Position numbers and translations under genes: made by a program
In this document: positions 54,560 to 62,756 of the stretch, piece by piece
Layout of the letters: every line of letters begins with the position of its first letter
Numbering within the stretch: the first letter of the stretch is position 1
From: Oscillospiraceae bacterium
GTDB lineage: Bacteria > Bacillota > Clostridia > Oscillospirales > Ruminococcaceae
Direction: 5' to 3'
Length of the DNA stretch: 64,000 nt
NCBI GenBank assembly: GCA_004555865.1
Contig: SFJO01000008.1
Span: 28,289 to 92,288, forward strand
The notes under the pieces: model-generated
What the model saw: only the letters and a program-made list of their open reading frames with translations
Database searches by the model: none
What the model was told of the DNA's origin: nothing

Positions 54560-55465
54560 ATGCAGCTGCATCTTTTTCCAATTTATCAACTGCTCTGGCT
54601 GTTTTTTATCTATGCATTTCTGGGCTGGTGCACCGAGGTGGCCTACGCCGCGCTGGACACCGGCAAACTGGTGAACCGGGGCTTTTTGAACGGGCCGCTC
54701 TGCCCCATTTACGGCTGCGGCATGGCGGCGGTGCTCACCCTGCTGCTGCCGCTGCAGGACAACTTGCTGATTCTGTTTGCGGGGGGAATGCTGCTGACCA
54801 CCCTCATTGAGCTGGTGGGCGGCTGGGCCCTCAAGACGCTGTTTCACACCACCTGGTGGGATTACAGCGACAAGCCCTTCAATCTGGGCGGCTACATCTG
54901 CCTGGAGTTCAGCATTCTGTGGGGCATTGGCGCAACCATCATGGTGCGGGTGGTGCATCCGGTGGTGATGAAGCTGGTGCTGGCGATTCCCCACAAGATC
55001 GGGCTGGCGATGCTGGGCAGCATGACAGCCCTGTTTGTGGTGGACCTGCTTGCCACGCTGCGTGTGGTGGCCGGCCTGGAGCACGATTTGAGCGAGCTGG
55101 ACCGTATTGCCGAAGCGCTGCGCAAAGGCAGCGACCGGCTCACCGAGAAGGTGGGCGGGGCTGCCCTGCAGGCGGATGAAAAGCTGGACGAAAGCAAGGA
55201 GACGCTGGAAGCCGGCAAGCTGGCCCTGGAAATTCAGGTGGACACCGCAAAGGACGAGCTGCTGCAGCGGCAGGCAGAATTGCAGGCCCGGTACGATATG
55301 CTGCGGGCTGAGCTGACCGACACCCGGCTGTTCAGCACCCGGGGCGCGCGCCGTCTGCTGCGGGCCTTCCCGCGGATGGAGAACCTGCGCCACACCGGCC
55401 GGCTGTCGGAGCTGCGTGAAAAGCTGGAAAAGCTGGAACTGGGCGGCCGCAACAAAGCGGCATAA
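54560..55465 (+). CDS. CmpB-family putative ABC transporter permease
   Basis: A 301-residue protein. The first 180 residues hold five or six membrane helices with the family's FIYAFLGWCTEVAY at the start, NRGFLNGPLCPIYGCG, and WWDYSDKPFNLGGYICLEFSILWG in the middle. The remaining 120 residues form a long charged coiled coil, a variation on the family, which otherwise is mostly membrane-embedded. Despite the family name no ATPase is nearby, and its role is unproven. The ATG at 54560 has AAAGGAGG upstream. It is convergent with the nrdG operon. Confidence 0.8.
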   Translation: MQLHLFPIYQLLWLFFIYAFLGWCTEVAYAALDTGKLVNRGFLNGPLCPIYGCGMAAVLTLLLPLQDNLLILFAGGMLLTTLIELVGGWALKTLFHTTWWDYSDKPFNLGGYICLEFSILWGIGATIMVRVVHPVVMKLVLAIPHKIGLAMLGSMTALFVVDLLATLRVVAGLEHDLSELDRIAEALRKGSDRLTEKVGGAALQADEKLDESKETLEAGKLALEIQVDTAKDELLQRQAELQARYDMLRAELTDTRLFSTRGARRLLRAFPRMENLRHTGRLSELREKLEKLELGGRNKAA

Positions 55466-55516
55466 GCCGGAAGGCGCAGGCCTGAGCACCAGTGGCAGCA
55501 AAAGCAAACGAGACGC

Positions 55517-55548
55517 AAAAAGGCTTCCCCGTGGGGGGAAGCCTTTTT
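55517..55548. terminator. bidirectional terminator between the CmpB-like gene and nrdG
   Basis: AAAAAGGCTTCCCC-GTGG-GGGGAAGCCTTTTT. Confidence 0.92.
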
Positions 55549-55579
55549 GTATACCATCAAAATTGGCGCAGGCAGGGGG

Positions 55580-56104
55580 TCAATGAATCTCATCGCCCAC
55601 CCAGCGGGGACGGGTCTCCCACACGGCTTTGCCTTGGGCAAGGCTCTGGGGGACGTTCAGAATGCGCTGGTTGGCGCTGCCGCGAAAGCGCAGCTCCAGG
55701 CTCAGCTCCTCCTGCCGGAAGGGGCCATCCACCAAAATGTCCAGCTGCTGCAGCAGGTCCAGCTTGGCGGGGTCCTGCTCTTCCAGCAGCTGCTCAAAGG
55801 TGTAGCCGGTGTAGCTGGCCACTTCGTAGCCTGCCGCCTTCAGCTGACGGGCCAGTTCGGCGTGGGCGGCCGCCTGAGCAAACGGCTCGCCGCCGGAGAA
55901 GGTGACGCCGCGGGTGAGGGGGTTGCGCTTTACGTGCTCCACCACGTCTTCCGGCGTGACCTCAAAGCCGCCCTCGAAGGGCCAGGTTTCGGGGTTCTGG
56001 CAGCCGGGGCAGTGATGGGGGCAGCCCTGGCAGAAGGTGGTGAACCGAATGCCCGGCCCATCCACAATGCTGTCACCGGCAAAGCCGGCCAGACGGAGGG
56101 TCAC
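55580..56104 (-). CDS. nrdG: anaerobic ribonucleotide reductase activating enzyme
   Basis: Radical SAM activase that generates the glycyl radical of class III ribonucleotide reductase. With the GTG at 56104 it has 174 residues. The 4Fe-4S site is CQGCPHHCPGC, preceded by AGDSIVDGPGIRFTTF, and SAM binding involves FSGGEPFAQ. The GTG overlaps the stop of the upstream 51-residue gene (GTGA), so translation is coupled and the two proteins are made together, fitting because the small protein carries the Gly to be activated. Confidence 0.93.
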   Translation of the reverse strand: MTLRLAGFAGDSIVDGPGIRFTTFCQGCPHHCPGCQNPETWPFEGGFEVTPEDVVEHVKRNPLTRGVTFSGGEPFAQAAAHAELARQLKAAGYEVASYTGYTFEQLLEEQDPAKLDLLQQLDILVDGPFRQEELSLELRFRGSANQRILNVPQSLAQGKAVWETRPRWVGDEIH

Positions 56105-56256
56105 AGTTTGGTGCCGTGCTTCACACGGTCCCGCTCCTCGGCCTTCTTGGCATCGTTCCACTTATCCATGGTACCCACCAGATAACCGGTGATGCGGCGA
56201 ATGCGCTCAAACTCAACATGATTGCCAACGACGGACTGACGCTGCATAGCGGACAT
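56101..56256 (-). CDS. stand-alone glycyl-radical polypeptide of class III ribonucleotide reductase
   Basis: A 51-residue protein starting ATG at 56256, seven bases after AAAGGAGG. After a short lead it reads ERIRRITGYLVGTMDKWND and then AKKAEERDRVKHGTKL. This matches the C-terminal radical loop of ordinary NrdD, where RRVCGYL contains the Gly that carries the radical and is followed by an FN-GK-EE-RVKH tail. The catalytic chain upstream ends before this loop, so the radical site is on a separate polypeptide that must dock with it. It is translationally coupled to nrdG. It is too small for many gene callers. Confidence 0.82.
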   Translation of the reverse strand: MSAMQRQSVVGNHVEFERIRRITGYLVGTMDKWNDAKKAEERDRVKHGTKL

Positions 56257-56457
56257 AAACGGTTCCTCCTTTTATTTGGGCAGCAGGCGGCAAACTCCGC
56301 CCGCTGTGGCGTTTGTAAAACATTGGGCTTTCAAACAAAAACACAGGATGTAGATGCAGAAATGAAACTAAAACACTAAATCTTGCGTTCTCGCTGAAAT
56401 CATCATACCACAAATTGGCGCTGAGATGTGTTGCCTTGGCAACAGACAGCGGCAGAA
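56257..56457 (-). other. gap inside the nrd operon
   Basis: 201 AT-richer bases between nrdD and the small radical protein. It contains the palindrome GTTGCC-TT-GGCAAC (56432-56445) without a T-run and a TATGAT-like -10 on the minus strand without a good -35. The small gene may thus have its own weak promoter or depend on read-through. No gene is seen here. Confidence 0.4.
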
Positions 56458-58731
56458 TTATTCGCAGCCGCAGAACTTGGGCACGCTGGGGTACTTGCGG
56501 CGCAGCTCGGCCAGTTTTTCGGCGCTCAGAGGCTCGCCGCTGCGGCGGCCGCACCGGGGGCACACATCGCCGATCACGCCCACGTAGCCGCACACAGGGT
56601 CACGGTCGACGGGGTGGTTGATGCTGCCGTAGCCGATGCCCGCATCGTGCATACAGCGCACCACGCTCTCAAAGGCCTCCAGGTTGTTGGCGGTGTCGCC
56701 ATCCAGCTCCACGTAGCTGATGTGACCGGCGTTGGTCAGGGCGTGGAAGGGGGCTTCCTTCTGGATCTTATCGTAGGCGGAGATGTTGTACCACACGGGA
56801 ACGTGGAAGCTGTTGGTGTAGTACTCCCGATCGGTCACGCCGGGGATCTTACCGTAGCGCTTCTGATCCAGGCGGGTGAAGCGGCCGCTCAGGCCCTCGG
56901 CGGGGGTTCCCAGCAGGGTGAAGTTCATGTGCATTTCCTGGCTCTTGGAGTCGCAGAACTTGCGCATATGGCCGATAATCTCCAGGCCCTTCTTCTCCAT
57001 CTCGTCGCTCTCGCCGTGGTGGTGGCCGTACAGGGCGGTCAGGGTCTCGGCCAGGCCAATGAAGCCAATGGACAGGGTGCCGTGCTTCAGCACCTCGCGC
57101 ACCTCATCGTTGGGGCCGAGCTTCTCGCTGTCCAGCCAGACGCCCTGGCCCATGAGGAACGGATAGTTGTACACCCGCTTGGAGGCCTGGATCTCGAAGC
57201 GGTCCAACAGCTGCTGAGCCACCAGCTCCATCATCTTGTCCAGCTTCTGGTAGAACAGCTTCTCGTCGTGGTTGCTCTCAATGGCCAGACGGGGCAGGTT
57301 GATGGAGGTGAAGCTCAGGTTGCCGCGGCTGTAGCTGATCTCGCGGGTGGGGTCGTACACGTTGCCCATCACGCGGGTGCGGCAGCCCATGGTGGCAACC
57401 TCGGTTTCGGGATGGCCGGGCTTGTAGTACTGCAGGTTGAAGGGGGCATCCAGGAACACATAGTTGGGGAACAGCCGCTTGGCGCTCACCTTCATGCTCA
57501 GCTGGAACAGGTCGTAGTTGGGGTCGCTCTCGTTGTAGTTGACGCCCTCCTTCACCTTGAAGATGTGAATGGGGAAGATGGGGGTCTCGCCGTGGCCCAG
57601 GCCGGCATCCTCGGCCAGCAGCACGTTGCGGATGGCCATGCGACCCTCGGGCGAGGTGTCGGTGCCGTAGTTGATGCTGCTGAAAGGGGTCTGGGCGCCG
57701 GCGCGGCTGTGCATGGTGTTCAGGTTGTGCACAAAGCCCTCCATGGCCTGGTAGGTCTCCCGGTCGGTCTGCTTCTCGGCGCGCTGGCGGGCCTTGGCCA
57801 CCAGACGGTCGGCCTGGTCGGCGCTCAGGCGCTCGTCCTCAATCAGCACCTGGGCCACCTTGGCGTCGTAGTCGGCGGCATCCCGCTGCAGCTGGGGCTT
57901 GTGGCCGGCGGCGGCGATGGCCTTTTCCACCAGCGGGGTCTCGTCCTCGGTGCACAGCACGTCCTCAATGGCCTCGTGCAGCTTGCGGGCGTACAGCTTG
58001 GCGAAGGTTTTGGCAACGCCCTCGGCCATGCCGTAGTCAAAGTTGGGAATGCTCTGGCCGCCGTGCTGATCGTTCTGGTTGGACTGAATGGCGATGGCCG
58101 CCAGCGCCGCATAGCTGGCAATGCCGTTGGGCTCCCGCAGGAAGCCGTGGCCGGTGGAGAAGCCATCGTGGAACAGACGCAGAATGTCGATCTGGGTGCA
58201 GGTGGTGGTCAGAGAATAGAAATCAAAGTCGTGGATGTGGATGTCACCCTCCGCATGGGCGCGGGCCTGCTCGGGGGTGAGCAGGTAGGCCGAGTTGTAG
58301 GCCTTGGCCCCGGCGGTGCCGATCTGCAGCATGCTGCCCATGGCGGTGTTGCCGTCAATGTTGGCGTTGTCCCGCTTCATGTCGCTCAGGCGGGCGTCCA
58401 CATTGGTGATCTCGTCGATGGTGCGCATCAGGCTGGTGTTGGCCTCGCGGATGCGGGTGCGGTTGGCCCGGTACAGGATGTAGTGCTTGGCAGCCTCCTC
58501 GTGGCCGGTTTCCATCAGGGCCTTTTCGGCCAGATCCTGCACCTGCTCGATCTGGGGGGCATCGTCGCCGCAGATTTGCTCCAGCTTGGTGGTGACCAGA
58601 TTGGCCACATGGGCGGCTTCGGCGGCGTTGTCATCGCCGGTGGAGATCATGGCTTTGAGAACGGCCTTGGCGATTTTGCTCTCATCGAACAGAACCTGAC
58701 GGCCATCGCGCTTGATAATGCTTTTGATCAT
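56458..58731 (-). CDS. nrdD: class III ribonucleotide reductase catalytic chain lacking the glycyl-radical loop
   Basis: Anaerobic ribonucleoside-triphosphate reductase, 757 residues. An ATP-cone lies at the N-terminus (IIKRDGRQVLFDESKIAKAV), and the ten-stranded barrel includes GDIHIHDFDFY and the Cys in VATMGCRTRV. It ends with CPRCGRRSGEP and, 20 residues on, KFCGCE: a modified Cys4 metal site. In standard NrdD the zinc site is followed by a radical-bearing RVxGYL loop; here the chain stops and that loop is encoded separately at 56101-56256. The ATG at 58731 has GAGGAGGAA upstream. The promoter holds an NrdR box. Confidence 0.95.
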   Translation of the reverse strand: MIKSIIKRDGRQVLFDESKIAKAVLKAMISTGDDNAAEAAHVANLVTTKLEQICGDDAPQIEQVQDLAEKALMETGHEEAAKHYILYRANRTRIREANTSLMRTIDEITNVDARLSDMKRDNANIDGNTAMGSMLQIGTAGAKAYNSAYLLTPEQARAHAEGDIHIHDFDFYSLTTTCTQIDILRLFHDGFSTGHGFLREPNGIASYAALAAIAIQSNQNDQHGGQSIPNFDYGMAEGVAKTFAKLYARKLHEAIEDVLCTEDETPLVEKAIAAAGHKPQLQRDAADYDAKVAQVLIEDERLSADQADRLVAKARQRAEKQTDRETYQAMEGFVHNLNTMHSRAGAQTPFSSINYGTDTSPEGRMAIRNVLLAEDAGLGHGETPIFPIHIFKVKEGVNYNESDPNYDLFQLSMKVSAKRLFPNYVFLDAPFNLQYYKPGHPETEVATMGCRTRVMGNVYDPTREISYSRGNLSFTSINLPRLAIESNHDEKLFYQKLDKMMELVAQQLLDRFEIQASKRVYNYPFLMGQGVWLDSEKLGPNDEVREVLKHGTLSIGFIGLAETLTALYGHHHGESDEMEKKGLEIIGHMRKFCDSKSQEMHMNFTLLGTPAEGLSGRFTRLDQKRYGKIPGVTDREYYTNSFHVPVWYNISAYDKIQKEAPFHALTNAGHISYVELDGDTANNLEAFESVVRCMHDAGIGYGSINHPVDRDPVCGYVGVIGDVCPRCGRRSGEPLSAEKLAELRRKYPSVPKFCGCE

Positions 58732-58896
58732 GGGGTTCCTCCTCGGGTCAATGAAAAGTAACGGGCAGCCCATAGCCAGGGCACGAAAAACGACCCGACC
58801 GGCCAAGGAACAAAACGTCTCGGGCCCGGCCGCGGCCGGATTAAAGGTTTTGTTATACAGGTGGTATATTTAGGGTACCCACACTGCACGTTTAAT

Positions 58897-58925
58897 ATTA
58901 TGACACTAGATATAGTGTCCGTCAA
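58897..58925 (-). promoter_or_regulatory. nrdD promoter with NrdR box filling the spacer
   Basis: On the minus strand TTGACG (58925-58920), 17 bases, CATAAT (58902-58897). The spacer is essentially the NrdR operator ACACTAGATATAGTGT (58903-58918). A degenerate second box, GTGGTATATTTAGGGT (58861-58876), lies 42 bases away, an integral number of turns as usual for NrdR pairs. The nrdD leader occupies 58732-58890. Confidence 0.88.
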
Positions 58926-58969
58926 GGGGAGAGCCTGCCAAAAAATCCACAAAAAAGGCGGGCCAATTT

Positions 58970-58999
58970 TTGCACCCTTTCGGGCGAATATGATATGAT
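58970..58999 (+). promoter_or_regulatory. promoter of the YgjP-like gene
   Basis: TTGCAC (58970-58975), 18 bases, TATGAT (58994-58999), divergent from nrdD. Confidence 0.6.
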
Positions 59000-59040
59000 A
59001 AGCTATTGACAAACGGTGGTTGACCGGGAGGGAAAAACAG

Positions 59041-59583
59041 ATGGCAGCAAAAAATGTGACCAGCCGAAAAGCAGGAAAAATCGAATATACGTTGGTTCGT
59101 GGCGGGGTGAAAAACTTCAATCTGCGCGTTGCGCCGGACGGCCGGGTGCGCCTGAGCGTTCCGGCCCGGGCAACGCTGGCCCAGGCCGACGAGATGGTAT
59201 TCCGTCATGCAGGGTGGATCGAACAGCGCGTACAGGCAGCCCAGAGTCGCCCTCAGGAGCCGCTGCCGGACAAGGCGGCCGCGCTGGAGCGGTTTACCCG
59301 GGTGAGCGAGCAGTATTTTCCGCTGTTTGAACAGGTGCTGAACGGCCAGCGCCCGGAGCTGAACGTGCGGGACATGACCACCCGCTGGGGAGTGTGCGCC
59401 CCCGGCAAACGGCGCATCACATTAAACCTTCGTCTGGCCGCGCGGCCGCAGGAGCAGGTGGAATATGTTGTTTTGCACGAATATTGTCATTTTGTGCACC
59501 CAAATCACCAAGCGGAGTTCTGGGCCTTGATGACCCGCCTGATGCCGGATTGGAAGCAGCGCCGGAAGGCCCTGCGGGAATAA
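59041..59583 (+). CDS. YgjP-like zinc metallopeptidase-domain protein
   Basis: A 180-residue protein of the DUF45/WLM-related family. An N-terminal beta domain is followed by the conserved MTTRWGVCAP and the zinc site VVLHEYCHFVHPNHQAEFW (HExxH with a third His downstream). The substrate is unknown; the family is near SprT/Wss1-like proteases. The ATG at 59041 follows GGGAGG. Monocistronic. Confidence 0.9.
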   Translation: MAAKNVTSRKAGKIEYTLVRGGVKNFNLRVAPDGRVRLSVPARATLAQADEMVFRHAGWIEQRVQAAQSRPQEPLPDKAAALERFTRVSEQYFPLFEQVLNGQRPELNVRDMTTRWGVCAPGKRRITLNLRLAARPQEQVEYVVLHEYCHFVHPNHQAEFWALMTRLMPDWKQRRKALRE

Positions 59584-59679
59584 ACAAACTGTAAACTTGC
59601 GGCATGATCTGTGAAAAATATCTGCATAGAAGCGTTTTGCCGCTGCCGAACAAGGCGGAAGGCGCGGCGCTGGGCACAA

Positions 59680-59722
59680 AAAAGCGGCGGAGGCCTTTTT
59701 GAAAAAGACCTCCGCCGTTTTG
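59680..59722. terminator. terminator between the YgjP-like gene and the symporter gene
   Basis: CGGCGGAGG/CCTCCGCCG stem with A-run and TTTTGTG, between convergent genes. Confidence 0.85.
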
Positions 59723-59760
59723 TGTGTTTTATCAGAGCCGCACGACGGAATCAGGCCCCA

Positions 59761-60954
59761 TTACAGGATGGGGCTTTCCAGCGTCTGCGTCTCAATGCCG
59801 TGCTTTTCGGCATAGCCGGTGAGCATCAGGGTCAGCGCGCCGTCGCCGGTGACGTTGCAGGCGGTGCCGAAGCTGTCCTGCAGGGCAAAGATGGCCAGCA
59901 TCAGGGCGGTGCCGGCGTCGTCAAACATCAGCACGCCGGTGATCAGGCCCAGCGAGGCCATGACGGTGCCGCCGGGCACGCCGGGGGCGCCGATGGCGAA
60001 GATCCCCAGCAGCAGGCAGAACAGGATCATGGTACCCACGCTGGGCAGATGGCCGTACAGGATCTTGGAGATGGTCATGCAGAAGAACACCTCCGTCAGC
60101 ACCGAGCCGCACAGGTGGATGTTGGCGAACAGCGGAATGCCGAAGCTCACCATATCCTCCCGCAGAACCTTGCTCTTGCGGGCGCAGCGCAGGGCCACCG
60201 CCAGGGTGGCCGCGCTGGACATGGTGCCCACGGCGGTCAGGTAAGCGGGGCCATAGTGGCGCAGCACTTCCATGGGGTTCTTGCCGGAATAGGCACCGGC
60301 CAGCAGGTACAGCACCGCCAGCCAGATGTAGTGGCCGGCCATGACGATGAGGATGATCTGGATGAACGCGGGCAGCTGGTGGGTGATCATGCCCTCATAG
60401 CTCAGGTTGCAGAAGGTGGCTGCAATGTAGAAGGGCAGGATGGGAATGATGATCTTGCCCACGATGTCCAGCACGATGTTCTGGAACTCGCCCAGGAAAT
60501 CGCAGGTCAGCTTGCTCTTGGTCCAGGTTGCGGCCAGGCCCACCAGCACGCTCAGCACCAGGGCGCTCATCACGCTCATGATCTGGGGGATGTTCAGCTC
60601 AAACACCACGCCGGGCAGTTCGCGCAGGCCGGCAACCTCCGTGTCAATGGACAGGTGCGGAATCAGCACATAGCCGGCGGCGGTGCTCATGAACGCCGCG
60701 CAGATGGAAGAAACGTAGGCGATGACCACCGCCACGCCCAGCAGGCGGGAGGCGTTGGAGCCTAATTTGGTGATGGAGGGCGCGATGAAGCCGATGATGA
60801 TCAGCGGCACGCAGAAGGTGATGAGCTGCCCCATGATGTACTGCAGGGTGACAACCACCTTCATGGCGCTTTCCGGGAAGAACTGGCCGAGCAGAATGCC
60901 GACAAGAATGCCGAGCAAAAGCCGGAAGGGCAGATTGTTCAGTAGCTTTTTCAT
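59761..60954 (-). CDS. dicarboxylate/amino acid:cation symporter (DAACS family)
   Basis: A 397-residue GltPh-like transporter that takes up an amino acid or dicarboxylate with sodium or protons. About eight helices and two re-entrant loops are readable; the Ser-rich first hairpin appears as GTMSSAATLAVAL, and the second hairpin as GAPGVPGGTVMASLG. The family's NMDGT is replaced by FANIHLCGS. Substrate residues in the last helix include FGTACNVTGDGAL. It lies 110 bases downstream of ridA on the same strand and opposite a YheO-type regulator, suggesting an amino-acid uptake and detoxification unit. Confidence 0.9.
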   Translation of the reverse strand: MKKLLNNLPFRLLLGILVGILLGQFFPESAMKVVVTLQYIMGQLITFCVPLIIIGFIAPSITKLGSNASRLLGVAVVIAYVSSICAAFMSTAAGYVLIPHLSIDTEVAGLRELPGVVFELNIPQIMSVMSALVLSVLVGLAATWTKSKLTCDFLGEFQNIVLDIVGKIIIPILPFYIAATFCNLSYEGMITHQLPAFIQIILIVMAGHYIWLAVLYLLAGAYSGKNPMEVLRHYGPAYLTAVGTMSSAATLAVALRCARKSKVLREDMVSFGIPLFANIHLCGSVLTEVFFCMTISKILYGHLPSVGTMILFCLLLGIFAIGAPGVPGGTVMASLGLITGVLMFDDAGTALMLAIFALQDSFGTACNVTGDGALTLMLTGYAEKHGIETQTLESPIL

Positions 60955-61064
60955 AATGGATTCCCCTATTTCTTACAAAATTTTGTAGCAAAGGCTGCAC
61001 ACCCGGCGGCCGCAATGTCGCCCGGGCTTATTTTACTGCGCCGTGCCGGCGCAGCGCGGGTGTG

Positions 61065-61439
61065 TTACTTTACGGCGATGCACTCGATCTCCAGCGGCGC
61101 ATCCTTGGGCAGTTTGGCCACCTGCACCGCGCTGCGGGCGGGGTAAGGCTGGGTGAAGAACTCACCATATACCTTGTTCATCTCGGCGAAGTCGTTGATG
61201 TCCGCCAGGAACACGGTGGTTTTTACCACGTTGGCCAGGGTCATGCCCTGCTGGGCCAGAATGGCCTGGATGTTCTTCAGCGACTGGGCCGTTTGGGCGG
61301 CAATGCCCTCAGGGAAGGCGCCGGTGGCGGGGTCCAGCGGCAGCTGGCCGGAAACGTAAACGGTTTCACCGGCGGCAATGCCCTGAGAGTAGGGGCCGAT
61401 GGCAGCGGGGGCCTGTTCGGTAGCAAGTACTTGTTTCAC
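61065..61439 (-). CDS. ridA: RidA-family enamine/imine deaminase
   Basis: A 124-residue trimeric enzyme hydrolysing reactive 2-aminoacrylate-type enamines formed by PLP dehydratases. Signatures: GPYSQGIAAGETVYVSGQLP, the Arg in YPARSAVQVAKLP that binds the substrate carboxylate, and C-terminal IECIAVK. The start is GTG at 61439 with AAAGGAGGAA upstream. It is first gene of the unit with the symporter. Confidence 0.95.
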   Translation of the reverse strand: MKQVLATEQAPAAIGPYSQGIAAGETVYVSGQLPLDPATGAFPEGIAAQTAQSLKNIQAILAQQGMTLANVVKTTVFLADINDFAEMNKVYGEFFTQPYPARSAVQVAKLPKDAPLEIECIAVK

Positions 61440-61793
61440 GGGGAAATTCCTCCTTTGTCACTTTGAGCCAAAGCGTTTTTTATGGAAGAAGCGGCCGGAG
61501 GAGAACCGAAAAACGGGTGCGCAAACGCACGAAAATCCTCACAGCCGCTTCTGCATTTGATTCTATCCTAGCGCCGGAGAAAGAAAAAGTCAATAAAAGA
61601 TTTGCTTGATGAGGCATTCTTATCACAAGTGACGAAAAAACGGTCCTGAATTTGGCAGAACTCCGAAAAGAACGGATGCACCACAAAAACAGTTGCCAAA
61701 AACCTGTTGAAATGGTATGGTTTGAGAAACAGAAGTGATGAGAATTTTTTATTATGGAACGCCGCGAAAGGCGGCAGTGGGGCGGTGAAGCAC
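61440..61793. promoter_or_regulatory. divergent control region between ridA and the YheO-type regulator
   Basis: AT-rich, as expected for a regulatory region. Rightward promoter: TTGCCA (61693-61698), 17 bases, TATGGT (61716-61721). No leftward promoter of comparable quality is evident. I see no gene inside. Confidence 0.55.
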
Positions 61794-62429
61794 ATGGACA
61801 GACGACTGGAACCCTACCGGGCACTGGTGCCCTTTCTCGGGCAGGCCCTTGGGCCGGATTATGAGGTGGCGCTGCACGATTTGACCGGCGAGACGGGGGC
61901 CGTGGCGGCCCTTGCCAACGGCGGGGTGACCGGCCAGAGCCTGGGCGCACCGCTGTGCGGCATGGCGCGGCGCTTTGTGCAGGATGGGCTTTGGCGCACC
62001 CGGGAGTTTGTGACGGGCTACCAGGCCGAGAGCGCGGCCAAGGGGCGGCTGCGGGCCTCGGCGCTGTTCATCCGGGACGGTGAGGCGCTGATCGGGATGC
62101 TCTGCATTTATTTTGATGCAGCCAAATACAGCCGGATGGCCCGGGAGCTGCTGGCCCTGTGCGGGCTGCACGGGGAAGGCGACCGGGGCACCGGGGCAGA
62201 GGCCCTCACGGCCGCGCTGCCGGATGCCGTGCGCACCGCCGTGGAAGAGGTGACCGGCCGGGCCGGCCTGCCGTCGGAGCGGCTGACCATGAAGGAGAAA
62301 ATCCGCATTGTGGAAAATCTGCACCGAGCCGGGCTGTTTTCCATGAAGGGGGCGGTCAGCGAGGTGGCGGCCCAGATGGGGGCCTCGGAAGCAACGGTGT
62401 ACCGCTATTTGAGCAAGCTGAAGGGATAG
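61794..62429 (+). CDS. YheO/DauR-type transcriptional regulator
   Basis: A 211-residue regulator: an N-terminal PAS-like YheO domain (DYEVALHDLTGETGAVAALANG, then ESAAKGRLRASALFIRDGEALIGMLCIYFD) and a C-terminal helix-turn-helix (FSMKGAVSEVAAQMGASEATVYRYL). Related proteins such as DauR control D-amino acid breakdown. Divergent from ridA and an amino-acid symporter, it probably governs them. The start is uncertain: ATG 61794 or GTG 61785, neither with a strong ribosome site. Confidence 0.85.
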   Translation: MDRRLEPYRALVPFLGQALGPDYEVALHDLTGETGAVAALANGGVTGQSLGAPLCGMARRFVQDGLWRTREFVTGYQAESAAKGRLRASALFIRDGEALIGMLCIYFDAAKYSRMARELLALCGLHGEGDRGTGAEALTAALPDAVRTAVEEVTGRAGLPSERLTMKEKIRIVENLHRAGLFSMKGAVSEVAAQMGASEATVYRYLSKLKG

Positions 62430-62487
62430 GTTGAAGCGTGCGTCTGGCTTTGATCAATCAAGAAAAACTTACGGAGAGGAGCTTATC

Positions 62488-62735
62488 GTGAAAAAGGAGA
62501 CGATGACCTTGCTTTGCCTTTTCAGGGTGCTTTTCTGCGTTGGGTGCGGAAAAGCCGATCCGTCAAATGAAGCCATTGATTACGGTGCATCATCGGTTTA
62601 TTCGAAGTAGAATATGGATGCCGCAATTAAGGTCATAAAAAACAAATTCACTCGCTTGACGGCTGTGAGCTGCATAGTCTTTCCGAAATGTACGATGAGC
62701 GAAACGACAGGGGGCGGCTTTCCCGGAACAATTAG
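62488..62735 (+). pseudogene. broken small lipoprotein gene (amber stop plus frameshift)
   Basis: A GTG at 62488 with GGAGAGGAG upstream opens a lipoprotein: signal ending LFCVGC, then GKADPSNEAIDYGASSVYSK, stopped by TAG at 62608-62610. Directly after the stop the same frame continues NMDAAIKVIKNKF, and then the plus-one frame reads DGCELHSLSEMYDERND to a TAG at 62733-62735. Together these look like one short lipoprotein of a type common in Clostridia (a YGxSxxYS-xxDMDAAIxVI pattern), inactivated by a nonsense mutation and a frameshift. The family assignment is from memory of the pattern. Confidence 0.65.
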
Positions 62736-62756
62736 ATTTGAATTGGAGGGCTCGGT

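Noticed and set aside
56101..58731. nrdD interrupted by a simple frameshift
   Set aside because: The radical-loop frame is 201 bases away, has its own AAAGGAGG and ATG, and is coupled to nrdG, so it is a separate gene rather than a broken end.
56428..58761. Long plus-strand frame opposite nrdD
   Set aside because: Shadow of nrdD, without promoter or ribosome site.
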